DNA of 64,000 bases. Source: Hemibagrus wyckioides. Lineage: Eukaryota > Chordata > Actinopteri > Siluriformes > Bagridae. The notes below the pieces were generated by a model. The model was not told the origin of the DNA. It saw only the letters and a program-made list of their open reading frames with translations, and ran no database searches. Shown in pieces: positions 24,918 to 35,391 of the stretch; positions within the stretch are counted from its first letter, which is position 1; every line of letters begins with the position of its first letter. Position numbers and translations under genes: made by a program. The stretch spans positions 19,535,366-19,599,365 of the forward strand of contig NC_080731.1 in assembly GCF_019097595.1 (NCBI RefSeq), read 5' to 3'.

Positions 24918-26336
24918 ATGCTATCAGGCTCAGCAACAGCAATGGTTCAGTTTATGACTCTGTCTGTGTTCCTCTGCATCACTGGTAAGTGTTAAACTTA
25001 TTGATTTAATCAACAGACATTTAATTTGATTGTACAGACCTGATTTCATTTCAACCACACTGATTGTGGCACAATAAAAGCATACATTAATATTTACTTA
25101 ATTAAACTGCTGTTAATGACCTGTTATATTCAGTTAAGGTGCAACAGATAGAAAAGTAGGTATCTATCAATCCTGAATGTAATATATTTCTGGAATATTT
25201 TATATGAAAAATAATTTACATGTTATAATGTGGAGAGTTTTCTGGGTTGCAGGTTTGCTCTCAGAGACTCTGAGCTCTTTAACTTTGGAGGCAGAAGCTG
25301 GAGATAACGTCACTATTTGGTGCCAACATGAGGTGACGGTTGCAGGTTCTATCTTCTGGTTTACACACACGAGTGATTCAGTTCCACTTCTTCTTGGGTG
25401 TAAAAAATTTATAAACTCAGCTCCATCAGAGCCGTGTTACTTCTTTAGTGAGAGTGAGAGAATAGTGATGTCTGTTCATGGCAGTAAAACGTCTCTCACA
25501 ATCACTGCAGTAAACGTCTCTGATACAGGACTCTATTACTGCAGCGCCGGTGATAAAATGATCTTCAGAAACTCCACCTATTTACACGTGAAAGGTAAAT
25601 TTATGGAGTGAAGAGATTCAGTAAATATAGATTGAGCTGACTGAAGTTGTAAAATGACTGTTTCCTTTTTTCAGCAGGAAATAACACATTGTCTATCTCA
25701 GTCAGAGCAGAAGGTTTGTCATTTCTTTGTCCTATTAAAAATCAGACTCTCTATAAAAATTAGATTTATATGTTTGTCAATGTTTAACATTTCAATATAT
25801 GACTTCGGTGTAAAAGCAATTTTTCCTGTTTTCCAGGTTCAGTGTCTCCTGCTGTGGTCTTCATGCTGATTGTGGTGTTTGGTGCTATGATTGTGTTTCT
25901 TCTCGGTGTCCTGATCTTCATCATACTGAAACACAGAAAAACACACAGAGGTAAAATATACACAATAAAAAAGGCGAAAAAATAAATTAATGGATAAAAA
26001 AAATCTAAAATATACACAAACTGTGAGATTTTAAAAAATCTGTTTTTCTTTAGGTCATATCACTGACAGACATGATGATGATGGTAATGATGATGATGAG
26101 GTAAATCTGAGAATACATATTTACATTATACATGTTGTGTAACATTATTAAATAATATTATCATTGTAGTTTATAAGGGCAGTAGAAATAAACCCTTACA
26201 GCTGCTCTGACAACCCTTACAGGAGCCTGATTTGGTGAACTACACTGCTGTACAGTTCCCCAAGAAGAAAACAAAGAAGACAGGAAGATTTAGTGAATTA
26301 ATATATTCATATGTCGTATATTCTGCTATCAGATAA
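24918..26336 (+). CDS. Single-V-domain Ig receptor with ITIM-like tail (inhibitory type), 240 aa
   Basis: Six exons with matching phases: 24918-24984 (signal peptide, MTLSVFLCITG), 25253-25594 (V-set domain), 25675-25713 (stalk), 25837-25950 (TM, FMLIVVFGAMIVFLLGVLIF), 26054-26100 (acidic HDDDGNDDDE) and 26223-26336 (tail to TAA). The V domain shows VTIWCQH, IFWF and DTGLYYCSAG plus an extra cysteine pair (LLGCKK and EPCYFF), as in CD300/TREM/NITR-type receptors. The tail has three tyrosines in ITIM-like form: VNYTAV, LIYSYV and VVYSAI. There is no charged residue in the TM, so it should signal by its own tail through SH2 phosphatases. The acceptor at 25675 is a NAGNAG (CAGCAG), allowing one residue more or less. 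An AATAAA lies near 26507. Which named fish family it belongs to is not certain. Confidence 0.8.
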
Positions 26337-26983
26337 TAATTTAGTTAATGTTGTGGTAACAAGCTGACATAATGTCTTGTATATATACTGTATATATATA
26401 TATATATATATATACAGTATATACAGTATGTTACTGTACTAAAGGTAAACAATGTTCATGTGATAAAGGAGGTGGGCATAGTTTACTGCTTTCTATCACA
26501 ACAGAAAATAAATATGCCATTTAAAATAACTATATTATGGTAAATATGTTGATCTATGGAAGCTTTGGATTTATCAAAATGATCTCATTTACCCTGTGAT
26601 GTGTTACTGTCTATCAATCTGGTATTCACTGTAATAAAATATTTTTTATTTAAAAAGAAACATGTTTAATTTTGTGATGAAGAGTGTGTAAAATATTTGG
26701 GATACTTTATCCTGCATAAAAATGACAAAAACTGGAATTTAATGTTATGTGTTAATGTAATGTGATGTGTTTAAGGTTTTCTTGTAAATCAAGTTGACTT
26801 AGGACAAAAACATGTCCGCATTTTATAACTGTTCAGTAGTGTGGCTGTCTGGCTGCTAGCTTTTTAAAAGGAAACAGGAAATAAAATCATCATTTCAACC
26901 GGCTTCATTTCAATCGTCTTTCTCATCACAGCAGCTGGAAACCAATAAAATATGATTCAACAATTATTATTATTATTATTATT

Positions 26984-27043
<60 letters not shown>

Positions 27044-27455
27044 CTGCATACTTTATTTTAGCCTTTTTTATATAAATATTCTTTTGTTATCTAAGAGCCT
27101 ACTCTACTGGTTATGGCTATTGTTGGAAATGTTATAAAATGAAAAAAGTAAATATTTAATAAAGAAATAGATTTTATTTTATTTCATTACGACTGAGAAA
27201 CAATACATTTACAAACATATTTGTACAGTGGCCTGAATATATTAATATATTTTTATTGCTTTATTATACTTCTATTATTTTATTATTGATCATAAGCATT
27301 ATTTATCCTCTTATCTGTAACACTGTAACATACCCCGCTGCTGAAAATAAAACATATTCACCTAAATCTTTCCACTGTACTGCCTCCAGACCCTGGACTA
27401 AACACTTCAACTTATTCAGCACTTCCTCAGGATCAGTGTCAAGATCCTGCCGTCA
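26337..27455. other. Intergenic with (TTA)n/(TAA)n array; no gene recognised
   Basis: Contains a palindromic AT stretch at 26383-26428 (TATATACTGTATATA repeated) and a TTA-to-TAA microsatellite at about 26966-27044. Otherwise AT-rich. Confidence 0.6.
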
Positions 27456-27464
27456 CAAAAACAG

Positions 27465-27495
27465 TGACGTCACTTACTACCATAGTGTTGATTGG
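27465..27495 (+). promoter_or_regulatory. X2/Y-box pair of an MHC-type SXY enhanceosome
   Basis: TGACGTCA (X2, CREB/ATF site) at 27465-27472 is followed after 18 bases by ATTGG (Y box, NF-Y) at 27491-27495, within TTGATTGGCT. This spacing and orientation match the X2-Y arrangement of MHC promoters bound by RFX, CREB and NF-Y with NLRC5 or CIITA. The X1 position holds CACAAAAACAG, a weak match. It lies 460 bases before the class I gene 2 start. Further down are an octamer (ATTTGCAT, near 27554) and a CCAAT on the other strand sense (27757). Confidence 0.6.
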
Positions 27496-27927
27496 CTAGG
27501 AAAGAGCCGTAGGATGAGGACCAGTGGACCAATGGAGACTTTTGTCCCGCCCCTAATTTGCATAAACCTCTAGTTGTGATTCCTGGAATCGCAAACAAGC
27601 ACCATGGAAAGAAGAAGAGAGAAAACAGAGACAGAATAAAGAGAAAATTAAACAACAAGCATCCAGTTCTGTGATCCGCTACTGTAGTGATTTAAATAAT
27701 TAATTGATACGTATGTGATGTCATGTCCTGGTGAATATTCACGCCATAGGTCAGAGCCAATCAGAATCTCTCTCTGAAAGCAGGAAAAACACTGTGTCTC
27801 TCGGGACACAGTGGCAGCGGTTGGAACTTTCTCAGTGAGAGAGAAAGAATTATATTTGTCGAGTTAAATACAGAGTTAAATTTGTAGATCCACCGTCTGT
27901 GTGTTTATTGTTGTAGTGGATCAGACT

Positions 27928-27948
27928 ATGCGTGATGTCTCTCTGTAG
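27928..27948 (+). CDS. Short upstream ORF (6 codons) in the class I gene 2 leader
   Basis: ATG CGT GAT GTC TCT CTG TAG ends seven bases before the main ATG at 27956. If the transcript starts upstream of 27928, ribosomes would meet it first. The transcription start is not known, so its presence in the mRNA is an inference. Confidence 0.35.
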   Translation: MRDVSL

Positions 27949-27955
27949 CTCAGTG

Positions 27956-28162
27956 ATGAAGACTCTGGTTTTCTTCACCTGTTCTCTTCATCTTTCATCA
28001 GCAGGTGAGTTCTGTAATGTTTACTGTCTTTACTACATTTATTTACTCTCTAATATTAAAGTTTAACACTAAAGCTGTGATAAGAGTCAAATCTGATAAA
28101 GTTACACAGAAATAATACAGGAAATAAAGAAATAAATCACTCTGTACAACAGAAATACACAC

Positions 28163-28221
<59 letters not shown>

Positions 28222-29956
28222 CTTGTGGTATGACGGTGAGAGTAATTTCTGTGCGTGTGACGTCACTCCTCATTTAAATATTCATCTCCACAATCCTAAC
28301 AACACCATCTGCTGATTTTAATCTCCTGACTTTTACTGTTCTTGCTGTCATTTCTGTCTCATTTCATCATGGAAGTGTTTAGTTCAGTTTAGTTTATTTC
28401 TTTCTCTCACTCTTTTTTCTTCACTTCTCCCTCACTGCTACTGTAATCAGACATTTCAGATGGTTGGAGGTTCGGGGGCAGCAGTGACAACATTCAGGGT
28501 TTAGTCCTTACAGTAGGATGATGGAGGGCAAACTGGAGAGAAAATCCAAATAAGAGAATAAATACAGATGAAGTGGGATTTATTACAAACTGGAGAGAAA
28601 ATCCAAATAAGAGAATAAATACAGATGAAGTGGGATTTATTACAAACTGGAGAGAAAATCCAAATAAGAGAATAAATACAGATGAAGTGGGATTTATTAC
28701 AAACTGGAGAGAAAATCCAAATAAGAGAATAAATACAGATGAAGTGGGATTTATTACAATTTTAATCTCTATTCACATTTAATGTGCTGATGTTCCACAG
28801 AAAAGACTTATTCATGTGCTGTACTGATTTATTACTTCATAAAATAGCTTTTACTGTAATTAATAAATAAATAAATAAATAAATAAAGATAAAGATTTAA
28901 AAGCACAGTTGAATGTTATATTTTTCAGTATTTTCCAGTGTTAGTGTGTGTGTGTGTGTGTGTGTTGAGTTAGTGATGTAGTGTTAATGTGTGTGTGTGT
29001 GTTGAGTTAGTGATGTAGTGTTAATGTGTGTGTGTGTGTTGAGTTAGTGATGTAGTGTTAATGTGTGTGTGTGTGTGTTGAGTTAGTGATGTAGTGTTAA
29101 TGTGTGTGTGTGTGATGAGTTAGTGATGTAGTGTTAGTGTGTGTGTGTGTTGAGTTAGTGATGTAGTGTTAGTGTGTGTGTGTGTGTGTGTGTTGAGTTA
29201 GTGATGTAGTGTTAATGTGTGTGTGTGTGTTGAGTTAGTGATGTAGTGTTAATGTGTGTGTGTGTGTTGAGTTAGTGATGTAGTGTTAATGTGTGTGTGT
29301 GTGTTGAGTTAGTGATGTAGTGTTAATGTGTGTGTGTGTGTTGAGTTAGTGATGTAGTGTTAATGTGTGTGTGTGTGTGTTGAGTTAGTGATGTAGTGTT
29401 AATGTGTGTGTGTGTGATGAGTTAGTGATGTAGTGTTAGTGTGTGTGTGTGTTGAGTTAGTGATGTAGTGTTAGTGTGTGTGTGTGTGTTGAGTTAGTGT
29501 TAATGTGTGTGTGTGTGTGTTGAGTTAGTGTTAATGTGTGTGTTAATGTGTGTGTGTGTTGAGTTGGTGATGTAGTGTTAATGTGTGTGTGTGTTGAGTT
29601 AGTGATGTAGTGTTAGTGTGTGTGTGTGTGTTGAGTTAGTGTTAATGTGTGTGTGTGTGTGTGTTGAGTTAGTGTTAATGTGTGTGTTAATGTGTGTGTG
29701 TGTGTGTTGAGTTAGTGTTAATGTGTGTGTGTGTTGAGTTAGTGTTAATGTGTGTGTTAATGTGTGTGTGTTGAGTTAGTGTTAATGTGTGTGTGTGTGT
29801 GTGCTGAGTTAGTGTTAATGTGTGTGTTAATGTGTGTGTGTGTGTGCTGAGTTAGTGTTAATGTGTGTGTTAATGTGTGTGTGTGTGTGTGTTGAGTTAG
29901 TGTTAATGTGTGTGTTAATGTGTGTGTGTGCTGAGTTAGTGTTAATGTGTGTGTTA

Positions 29957-29991
<35 letters not shown>

Positions 29992-32900
29992 GAGTTAGTG
30001 TTAATGTGTGTGTTAATGTGTGTGTGTGTGTTGAGTTAGTGTTAATGTGTGTGTTAATGTGTGTGTGTGTGTTGAGTTAGTGTTAATGTGTGTGTTAATG
30101 TGTGTGTGTGTGTTGAGTTAGTGTTAATGTGTGTGTGTGTGTGTGTTGAGTTAGTGTTAATGTGTGTGTTAATGTGTGTGTGTGTGTTGAGTTAGTGTTA
30201 ATGTGTGTGTTAATGTGTGTGTGTGTGTGTGTTGAGTTAGTGTTAATGTGTGTGTTAATGTGTGTGTGTGTGTGTTGAGTTAGTGTTAATGTGTGTGTGT
30301 GTGTGTGCTGAGTTAGTGTTAATGTGTGTGTTAATGTGTGTGTGTTGAGTTAGTGTTAATGTGTGTGTGTGTGTGTGCTGAGTTAGTGTTAATGTGTGTG
30401 TTAATGTGTGTGTGTGTGTGCTGAGTTAGTGTTAATGTGTGTGTTAATGTGTGTGTGTGTGTGTGTGTGTTGAGTTAGTGTTAATGTGTGTGTTAATGTG
30501 TGTGTGTGCTGAGTTAGTGTTAATGTGTGTGTTAATGTGTGTGTGTGTGTGTGTGTGTGTGTTGAGTTAGTGTTAATGTGTGTGTGTGTGTGTGCTGAGT
30601 TAGTGTTAATGTGTGTGTTAATGTGTGTGTGTTGAGTTAGTGTTAATGTGTGTGTGTGTGCTGAGTTAGTGTTAATGTGTGTGTTAATGTGTGTGTGTGT
30701 GTGTTGAGTTAGTGTTAATGTGTGTGTTAATGTGTGTGTGTGTGTGTGTTGAGTTAGTGTTAATGTGTGTGTTAATGTGTGTGTGTGCTGAGTTAGTGTT
30801 AATGTGTGTGTTAATGTGTGTGTGTGTGTGTGTGTGTGTGTGTTGAGTTAGTGTTAATGTGTGTGTTAATGTGTGTGTGTGTGTTGAGTTAGTGTTAATG
30901 TGTGTGTTAATGTGTGTGTGTGTGTGTTGAGTTAGTGTTAATGTGTGTGTTAATGTGTGTGTGTGTGTTGAGTTAGTGTTAATGTGTGTGTGTGTGTGTG
31001 TTGAGTTAGTGTTAATGTGTGTGTTAATGTGTGTGTGTGTGTTGAGTTAGTGTTAATGTGTGTGTTAATGTGTGTGTGTGTGTGTGTTGAGTTAGTGTTA
31101 ATGTGTGTGTTAATGTGTGTGTGTGTGTGTTGAGTTAGTGTTAATGTGTGTGTTAATGTGTGTGTGTGTGTTGAGTTAGTGTTAATGTGTGTGTGTGTGT
31201 GTTTAGTTAGTGTTAATGTGTGTGTTAATGTGTGTGTGTGTGTGTTGAGTTAGTGTTAATGTGTGTGTGTGTGTGTGTGTGTTGAGTTAGTGTTAATGTG
31301 TGTGTTAATGTGTGTGTGTGTGTGTGTTGAGTTAGTGTTAATGTGTGTGTGTGTGTGTGTTGAGTTAGTGTTAATGTGTGTGTGTGTGTGTTGAGTTAGT
31401 GTTAATGTGTGTGTTAATGTGTGTGTGTGTGTGTGTTGAGTTAGTGTTAATGTGTGTGTGTGTTGAGTTAGTGTTAATGTGTGTGTGTGTGTGTGTTTAG
31501 TTAGTGTTAATGTGTGTGTTAATGTGTGTGTGTGTGTGTGTGTGTTGAGTTAGTGTTAATGTGTGTGTTAATGTGTGTGTGTGTGTGTTGAGTTAGTGTT
31601 AATGTGTGTGTGTGTGTGTGTTGAGTTAGTGTTAATGTGTGTGTTAGTGTGTGTGTGTGTTGAGTTAGTGTTAATGTGTGTGTGTGTGTGTGTGTTGAGT
31701 TAGTGTTAATATGTGTGTGTGTGTGTGTGTGTTGAGTTAGTGTTAATGTGTGTGTGTGTGTGTGTGTGTGTGTTGAGTTAGTGTTAATGTGTGTGTATGT
31801 GTGTGTGTGTTGAGTTAGTGTTAGTGTGTGTGTGTGTTGAGTTAGTGTTAATGTGTGTGTGTGTGTGTGTGTGTGTTGAGTTAGTGTTAGTGTGTGTGTG
31901 TGTTGAGTTAGTGTTAATGTGTGTGTGTGTGTGTGTGTTGAGTTAGTGTTAATGTGTGTGTTAATGTGTGTGTGTGTGTGTGTTGAGTTAGTGTTAGTGT
32001 GTGTGTGTGTGTTGAGTTAGTGTTAATGTGTGTGTGTGTGTGTTGAGTTAGTGTTAATGTGCGTGTGTGTGTGTTGAGTTAGTGTTAATGTGTGTGTGTG
32101 TTGAGTTAGTGTTAATGTGTGTGTGTGTGTGTTGAGTTAGTGTTAGTGTGTGTGTGTGTGTTGAGTTAGTGTTAATGTGTGTGTGTGTGTGTTGAGTTAG
32201 TGTTAATGTGTGTGTGTGTGTGTTGAGTTAGTGTTAGTGTGTGTGTGTGTGTTGAGTTAGTGTTAATGTGTGTGTGTGTGTGTGTTGAGTTAGTGTTAAT
32301 GTGTGTGTTAATGTGTGTGTGTGTGTGTTGAGTTAGTGTTAATGTGTGTGTGTGTGTGTTGAGTTAGTGTTAATGTGTGTGTTAATGTGTGTGTGTGTGT
32401 GTTGAGTTAGTGTTAATGTGTGTGTTAATGTGTGTGTGTGTGTGTGTTGAGTTAGTGTTAATGTGTGTGTGTGTGTTGAGTTAGTGTTAATGTGTGTGTG
32501 TGTGTGTTGAGTTAGTGTTAATGTGTGTGTGTGTGTGTGTTGAGTTAGTGTTAATGTGTGTGTGTGTTGAGTTAGTGTTAATGTGTGTGTGTGTGTGTTG
32601 AGTTAGTGTTAATGTGTGTGTGTGTGTGTTGAGTTAGTGTTAATGTGTGTGTGTGTGTGTTGAGTTAGTGTTAATGTGTGTGTGTGTGTGTTGAGTTAGT
32701 GTTAGTGTGTGTGTGTGTGTTGAGTTAGTGTTAATGTGTGTGTGTGTGTGTGTTGAGTTAGTGTTAATGTGTGTGTTAATGTGTGTGTGTGTGTGTGTTG
32801 AGTTAGTGTTAATGTGTGTGTGTGTGTGTTGAGTTAGTGTTAGTGTGTGTGTGTTGAGTTAGTGTTAATGTGTGTGTGTGTGTGTGTTCAGGTATGTTAA

Positions 32901-33525
32901 TGTGTGTGTGTATGTGTGTTCAGGCATGTTAGTGTGTGTGTGTGTGTTGAGTTAGTGTTAATGTGTGTGTGTGTGTGTTGAGTTAGTGTTAGTGTGTGTG
33001 TGTGTGTTGAGTTAGTGTTAATGTGTGTGTGTGTGTGTGTGTTGAGTTAGTGTTAATGTGTGTGTTAATGTGTGTGTGTGTGTGTGTTGAGTTAGTGTTA
33101 GTGTGTGTGTGTGTGTTGAGTTAGTGTTAATGTGTGTGTGTGTGTGTGTGTTGAGTTAGTGTTAATGTGTGTGTTAATGTGTGTGTGTGTGTGTGTTGAG
33201 TTAGTGTTAGTGTGTGTGTGTGTGTTGAGTTAGTGTTAATGTGTGTTTTTACTCTTTTACAGTCACACACTCTCTGCAGTATTTCTACACTACAGTTACA
33301 CCTGGAATAAATTTCCCAGAATTCACTGCTGTGGGTCAGGTGGATGGAGGACAGTTTGTGTATTATGACAGTGACATCAAGAAGATGATCCCAAAGACGG
33401 AGTGGATACAGAAGAATGAGGGAGAAGATTACTGGAAAAGTGAGACACAGAATCTACAGTATGAACAGAAGTACTTTAATGTCAGTGTGAAAACATTAAT
33501 GCAGCGCTTTAATCAAACTGGAGGT

Positions 33526-33562
<37 letters not shown>

Positions 33563-33746
33563 GTGAAGGTGTGTCACTTTCTAAACTCATCAGTGTAAAG
33601 AAGTAAATCTTCTGTCTTTAATATGAGAGAAAATCACACTGAAAATAAAGAGATTGATGGAAATGAGATAGAAATTGAGTGTAAATGAGATGTACTGTAA
33701 GTGTGTAAGTGATGAAGAACTCAATGAGGAGTAAAGAAAGAGTAGA

Positions 33747-33780
<34 letters not shown>

Positions 33781-34078
33781 GAGTTCACACATGGCAGCTG
33801 ATGTACGGCTGTGAGCTACATGACAACGGGACTGTTAATGGATACATGCAGTACGGTTATGATGGAGAAGATTTCCTCAGTTTTGATCTGAAAACTAAAA
33901 CCTGGATCGCTCCAACACCTCAAGCTGTGATCACCAAGAACAAGTGGGATAATAATTCTGATACTACTAAGGGCTTTAAGGACTACCTGGAGAAGGAGTA
34001 TATCGCCTGGTTAAAGAAGTATGTGTCTTATGGCAGAGAGACTCTGGAGAGGAAAGGTAAAGTGTGTGATCTGTTACT

Positions 34079-34113
<35 letters not shown>

Positions 34114-35391
34114 CTGGGATGCTGATGTGTTTTAGTTGAAATGCAAACAGTAGAGAAGTTTACACACACAATCTGTACATAACATTTATCTGTTGTAAAC
34201 TTTCCTCCTGCAGAAACCATTCTACTGTCTACATCTTTAACATCTTGATAAAAAATTAAAAAACACGTCCTCAGCAGGAATACAGATTATTCCTCATCAG
34301 GGTTCACATGAGGAGTTTCTACATGAAGAACAGAAGAGACTTTTCATATTTCTGTCTCTGTGTGTCTCTGCAGATCCTCCTACAGCATCAGTGATCCAGA
34401 AACACTCGCCTTCTCCAGAGGTGGTGTGTCACGCTACAGGTTTCTTCCCCAAAGAGGTGATGATCTCCTGGAGGAAGGACGGAGAGGACGTGAACGAGGA
34501 CGTGGAGCTCAGAGAGACGTTACCCAACCAGGATGGAAGCTTCCAGAAGAGAAGCATTCTGAAAGTCCCAGCTGAGGATCTGCAGAAACACACCTACACC
34601 TGCGTGATTCAGCACAGCAGCTTGAAGGAGGAGTTAGTGCTGAATGTGACCAAGCAGCAAATCCGGGGAGGTTGGAGAAACACTTTCCTATAAAAGTACA
34701 GATTTTCAGATGATTCATTGATGCATCAGTTAATAAAGACTTTGTGCTGATTTAACAGAAAATGTGTACAAGTGGGGTAAGGTGGAATGGCTTATAGGTG
34801 GTTCAGCTGGTGTTATTGTCCTCGCTGTTATTGGATTTGTTTTTTGGATAAAAAAGAAGAAAGGTAAGACAGGAAAAAATTCAAGACAACAAAATTAGAA
34901 ACCTTTGGATTCTTAATAAGTGTATTTTATCCACAGCTAGACTATGACAGTAATGGTGTTGTTAATGGAGATCAATTTGGTAACTGCTGCTTCTGCAGCT
35001 CATGAGGGAGATAAGGGATCATTATCAATCTTAGCTAGTGATGGGGAAGTCTAAAGTCAATTCAGATTTGGCAATGTTCAACCTCTGACCCCTGAGACTC
35101 CCACCAGGAAAAGAGAAAATAACCTGAATGAATGATGTATCTGTTTATTTTCTATTAATTGTAATGTTTCATCCACATGTTAAACCCTTTATTTTTATTT
35201 AACAGCCTCAACACTGGATTTAAATTCAGATGTAAAATACAGCTGTGCTTCCAAAGAAATGAGAAAGTAAGATGACGTTTGTTGACATCTGTCTTTATAT
35301 TTCATTTGGATTAAAATGTGTTTACTGAATCATTGTTTTTCTTTCTAGGAGAGAGGAGGAAAGAGAGATGAAGAAGGACCCTCATAGATGA
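27956..35391 (+). CDS. MHC class I heavy chain gene 2, complete, classical-type groove, 363 aa
   Basis: Seven exons: 27956-28004 (leader KTLVFFTCSLHLSSA), 33263-33523 (alpha-1), 33781-34056 (alpha-2), 34374-34670 (alpha-3), 34759-34863 (TM, GVIVLAVIGFVFWIKKKK), 35206-35266 and 35349-35391 (cytoplasmic, ending KKDPHR). All junction phases fit and the sum is 1092 bases. Anchor residues for peptide ends are kept in HLA numbering: Tyr7, Tyr59 (DYWKSET), Arg84 (the fish form), Thr143, Lys146, Trp147, Tyr159, Tyr171. NQT at 86 is the conserved N-glycan site. Alpha-3 has CHATGFFP and YTCVIQHSS. Oddity: alpha-2 Cys101 (MYGCELH) is present, but position 164 is Tyr (codon TAT, 33999-34001), so the alpha-2 disulfide cannot form. 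The exon 4 donor (GTTGGA) is weak. Intron 1 is 5.3 kb of mostly TG minisatellite. A classical fish U-lineage gene is the likely identity. Confidence 0.92.
28164..28220. repeat. (TTA)n microsatellite
   Basis: About 19 ATT units in intron 1 of class I gene 2. Confidence 0.95.
28529..28758. repeat. 57-bp minisatellite, four copies
   Basis: The unit starts CAAACTGGAGAGAAAATCCA and ends GAAGTGGGATTTATTA; copies begin at 28529, 28586, 28643 and 28700 and are essentially identical. The period is a multiple of three, so a 69-codon frame stays open. There is no other sign of coding. Confidence 0.95.
28936..33243. repeat. 4.3-kb TG-rich minisatellite filling intron 1 of class I gene 2
   Basis: Units are TGAGTTAGTG, an optional ATGTAGTG, TTAATG or TTAGTG, then (TG)n of changing length. 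In the first 700 bases most units carry GATGTAG. From about 29490 it is lost and a compound unit GTTAATGTGTGTGTTAATG dominates. Towards the end (31700-33240) simpler units return. Near 32889-32935 two units carry TTCAGGTATG or TTCAGGCATG. The array stops 20 bases before the alpha-1 exon; only TTTTTACTCTTTTACAG separates them. Confidence 0.97.
33528..33558. repeat. (CA)n just inside intron 2 of class I gene 2
   Basis: Begins four bases after the alpha-1 exon donor (GTAAACACAC). Complementary in RNA to the UG arrays upstream of the same exon. Confidence 0.95.
33749..33778. repeat. (TG)n in the alpha-2 acceptor of class I gene 2
   Basis: The TG tract runs directly into TAG at 33778-33780, so it takes the place of a polypyrimidine tract. 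The same arrangement is found in gene 1 at 21055-21081. Confidence 0.95.
34082..34111. repeat. (CA)n in intron 3 of class I gene 2
   Basis: Starts 25 bases after the alpha-2 exon donor. Confidence 0.95.

Noticed and set aside
28258..28265. Second TGACGTCA as an MHC X2 box
   Set aside because: It lies inside intron 1, with no ATTGG at the right distance; kept only as a possible CRE.
28573..28782. 69-codon repeated frame
   Set aside because: By-product of the 57-bp minisatellite inside a class I intron.
28936..33243. Regular repeats resembling a CRISPR array or telomere
   Set aside because: Units are contiguous TG-rich variants without unique spacers, in an intron of a vertebrate gene; the motif is not TTAGGG.
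34360..34575. Alternative frame over the alpha-3 exon
   Set aside because: Out-of-frame shadow of class I exon 4, which has the conserved cysteines in the other frame.
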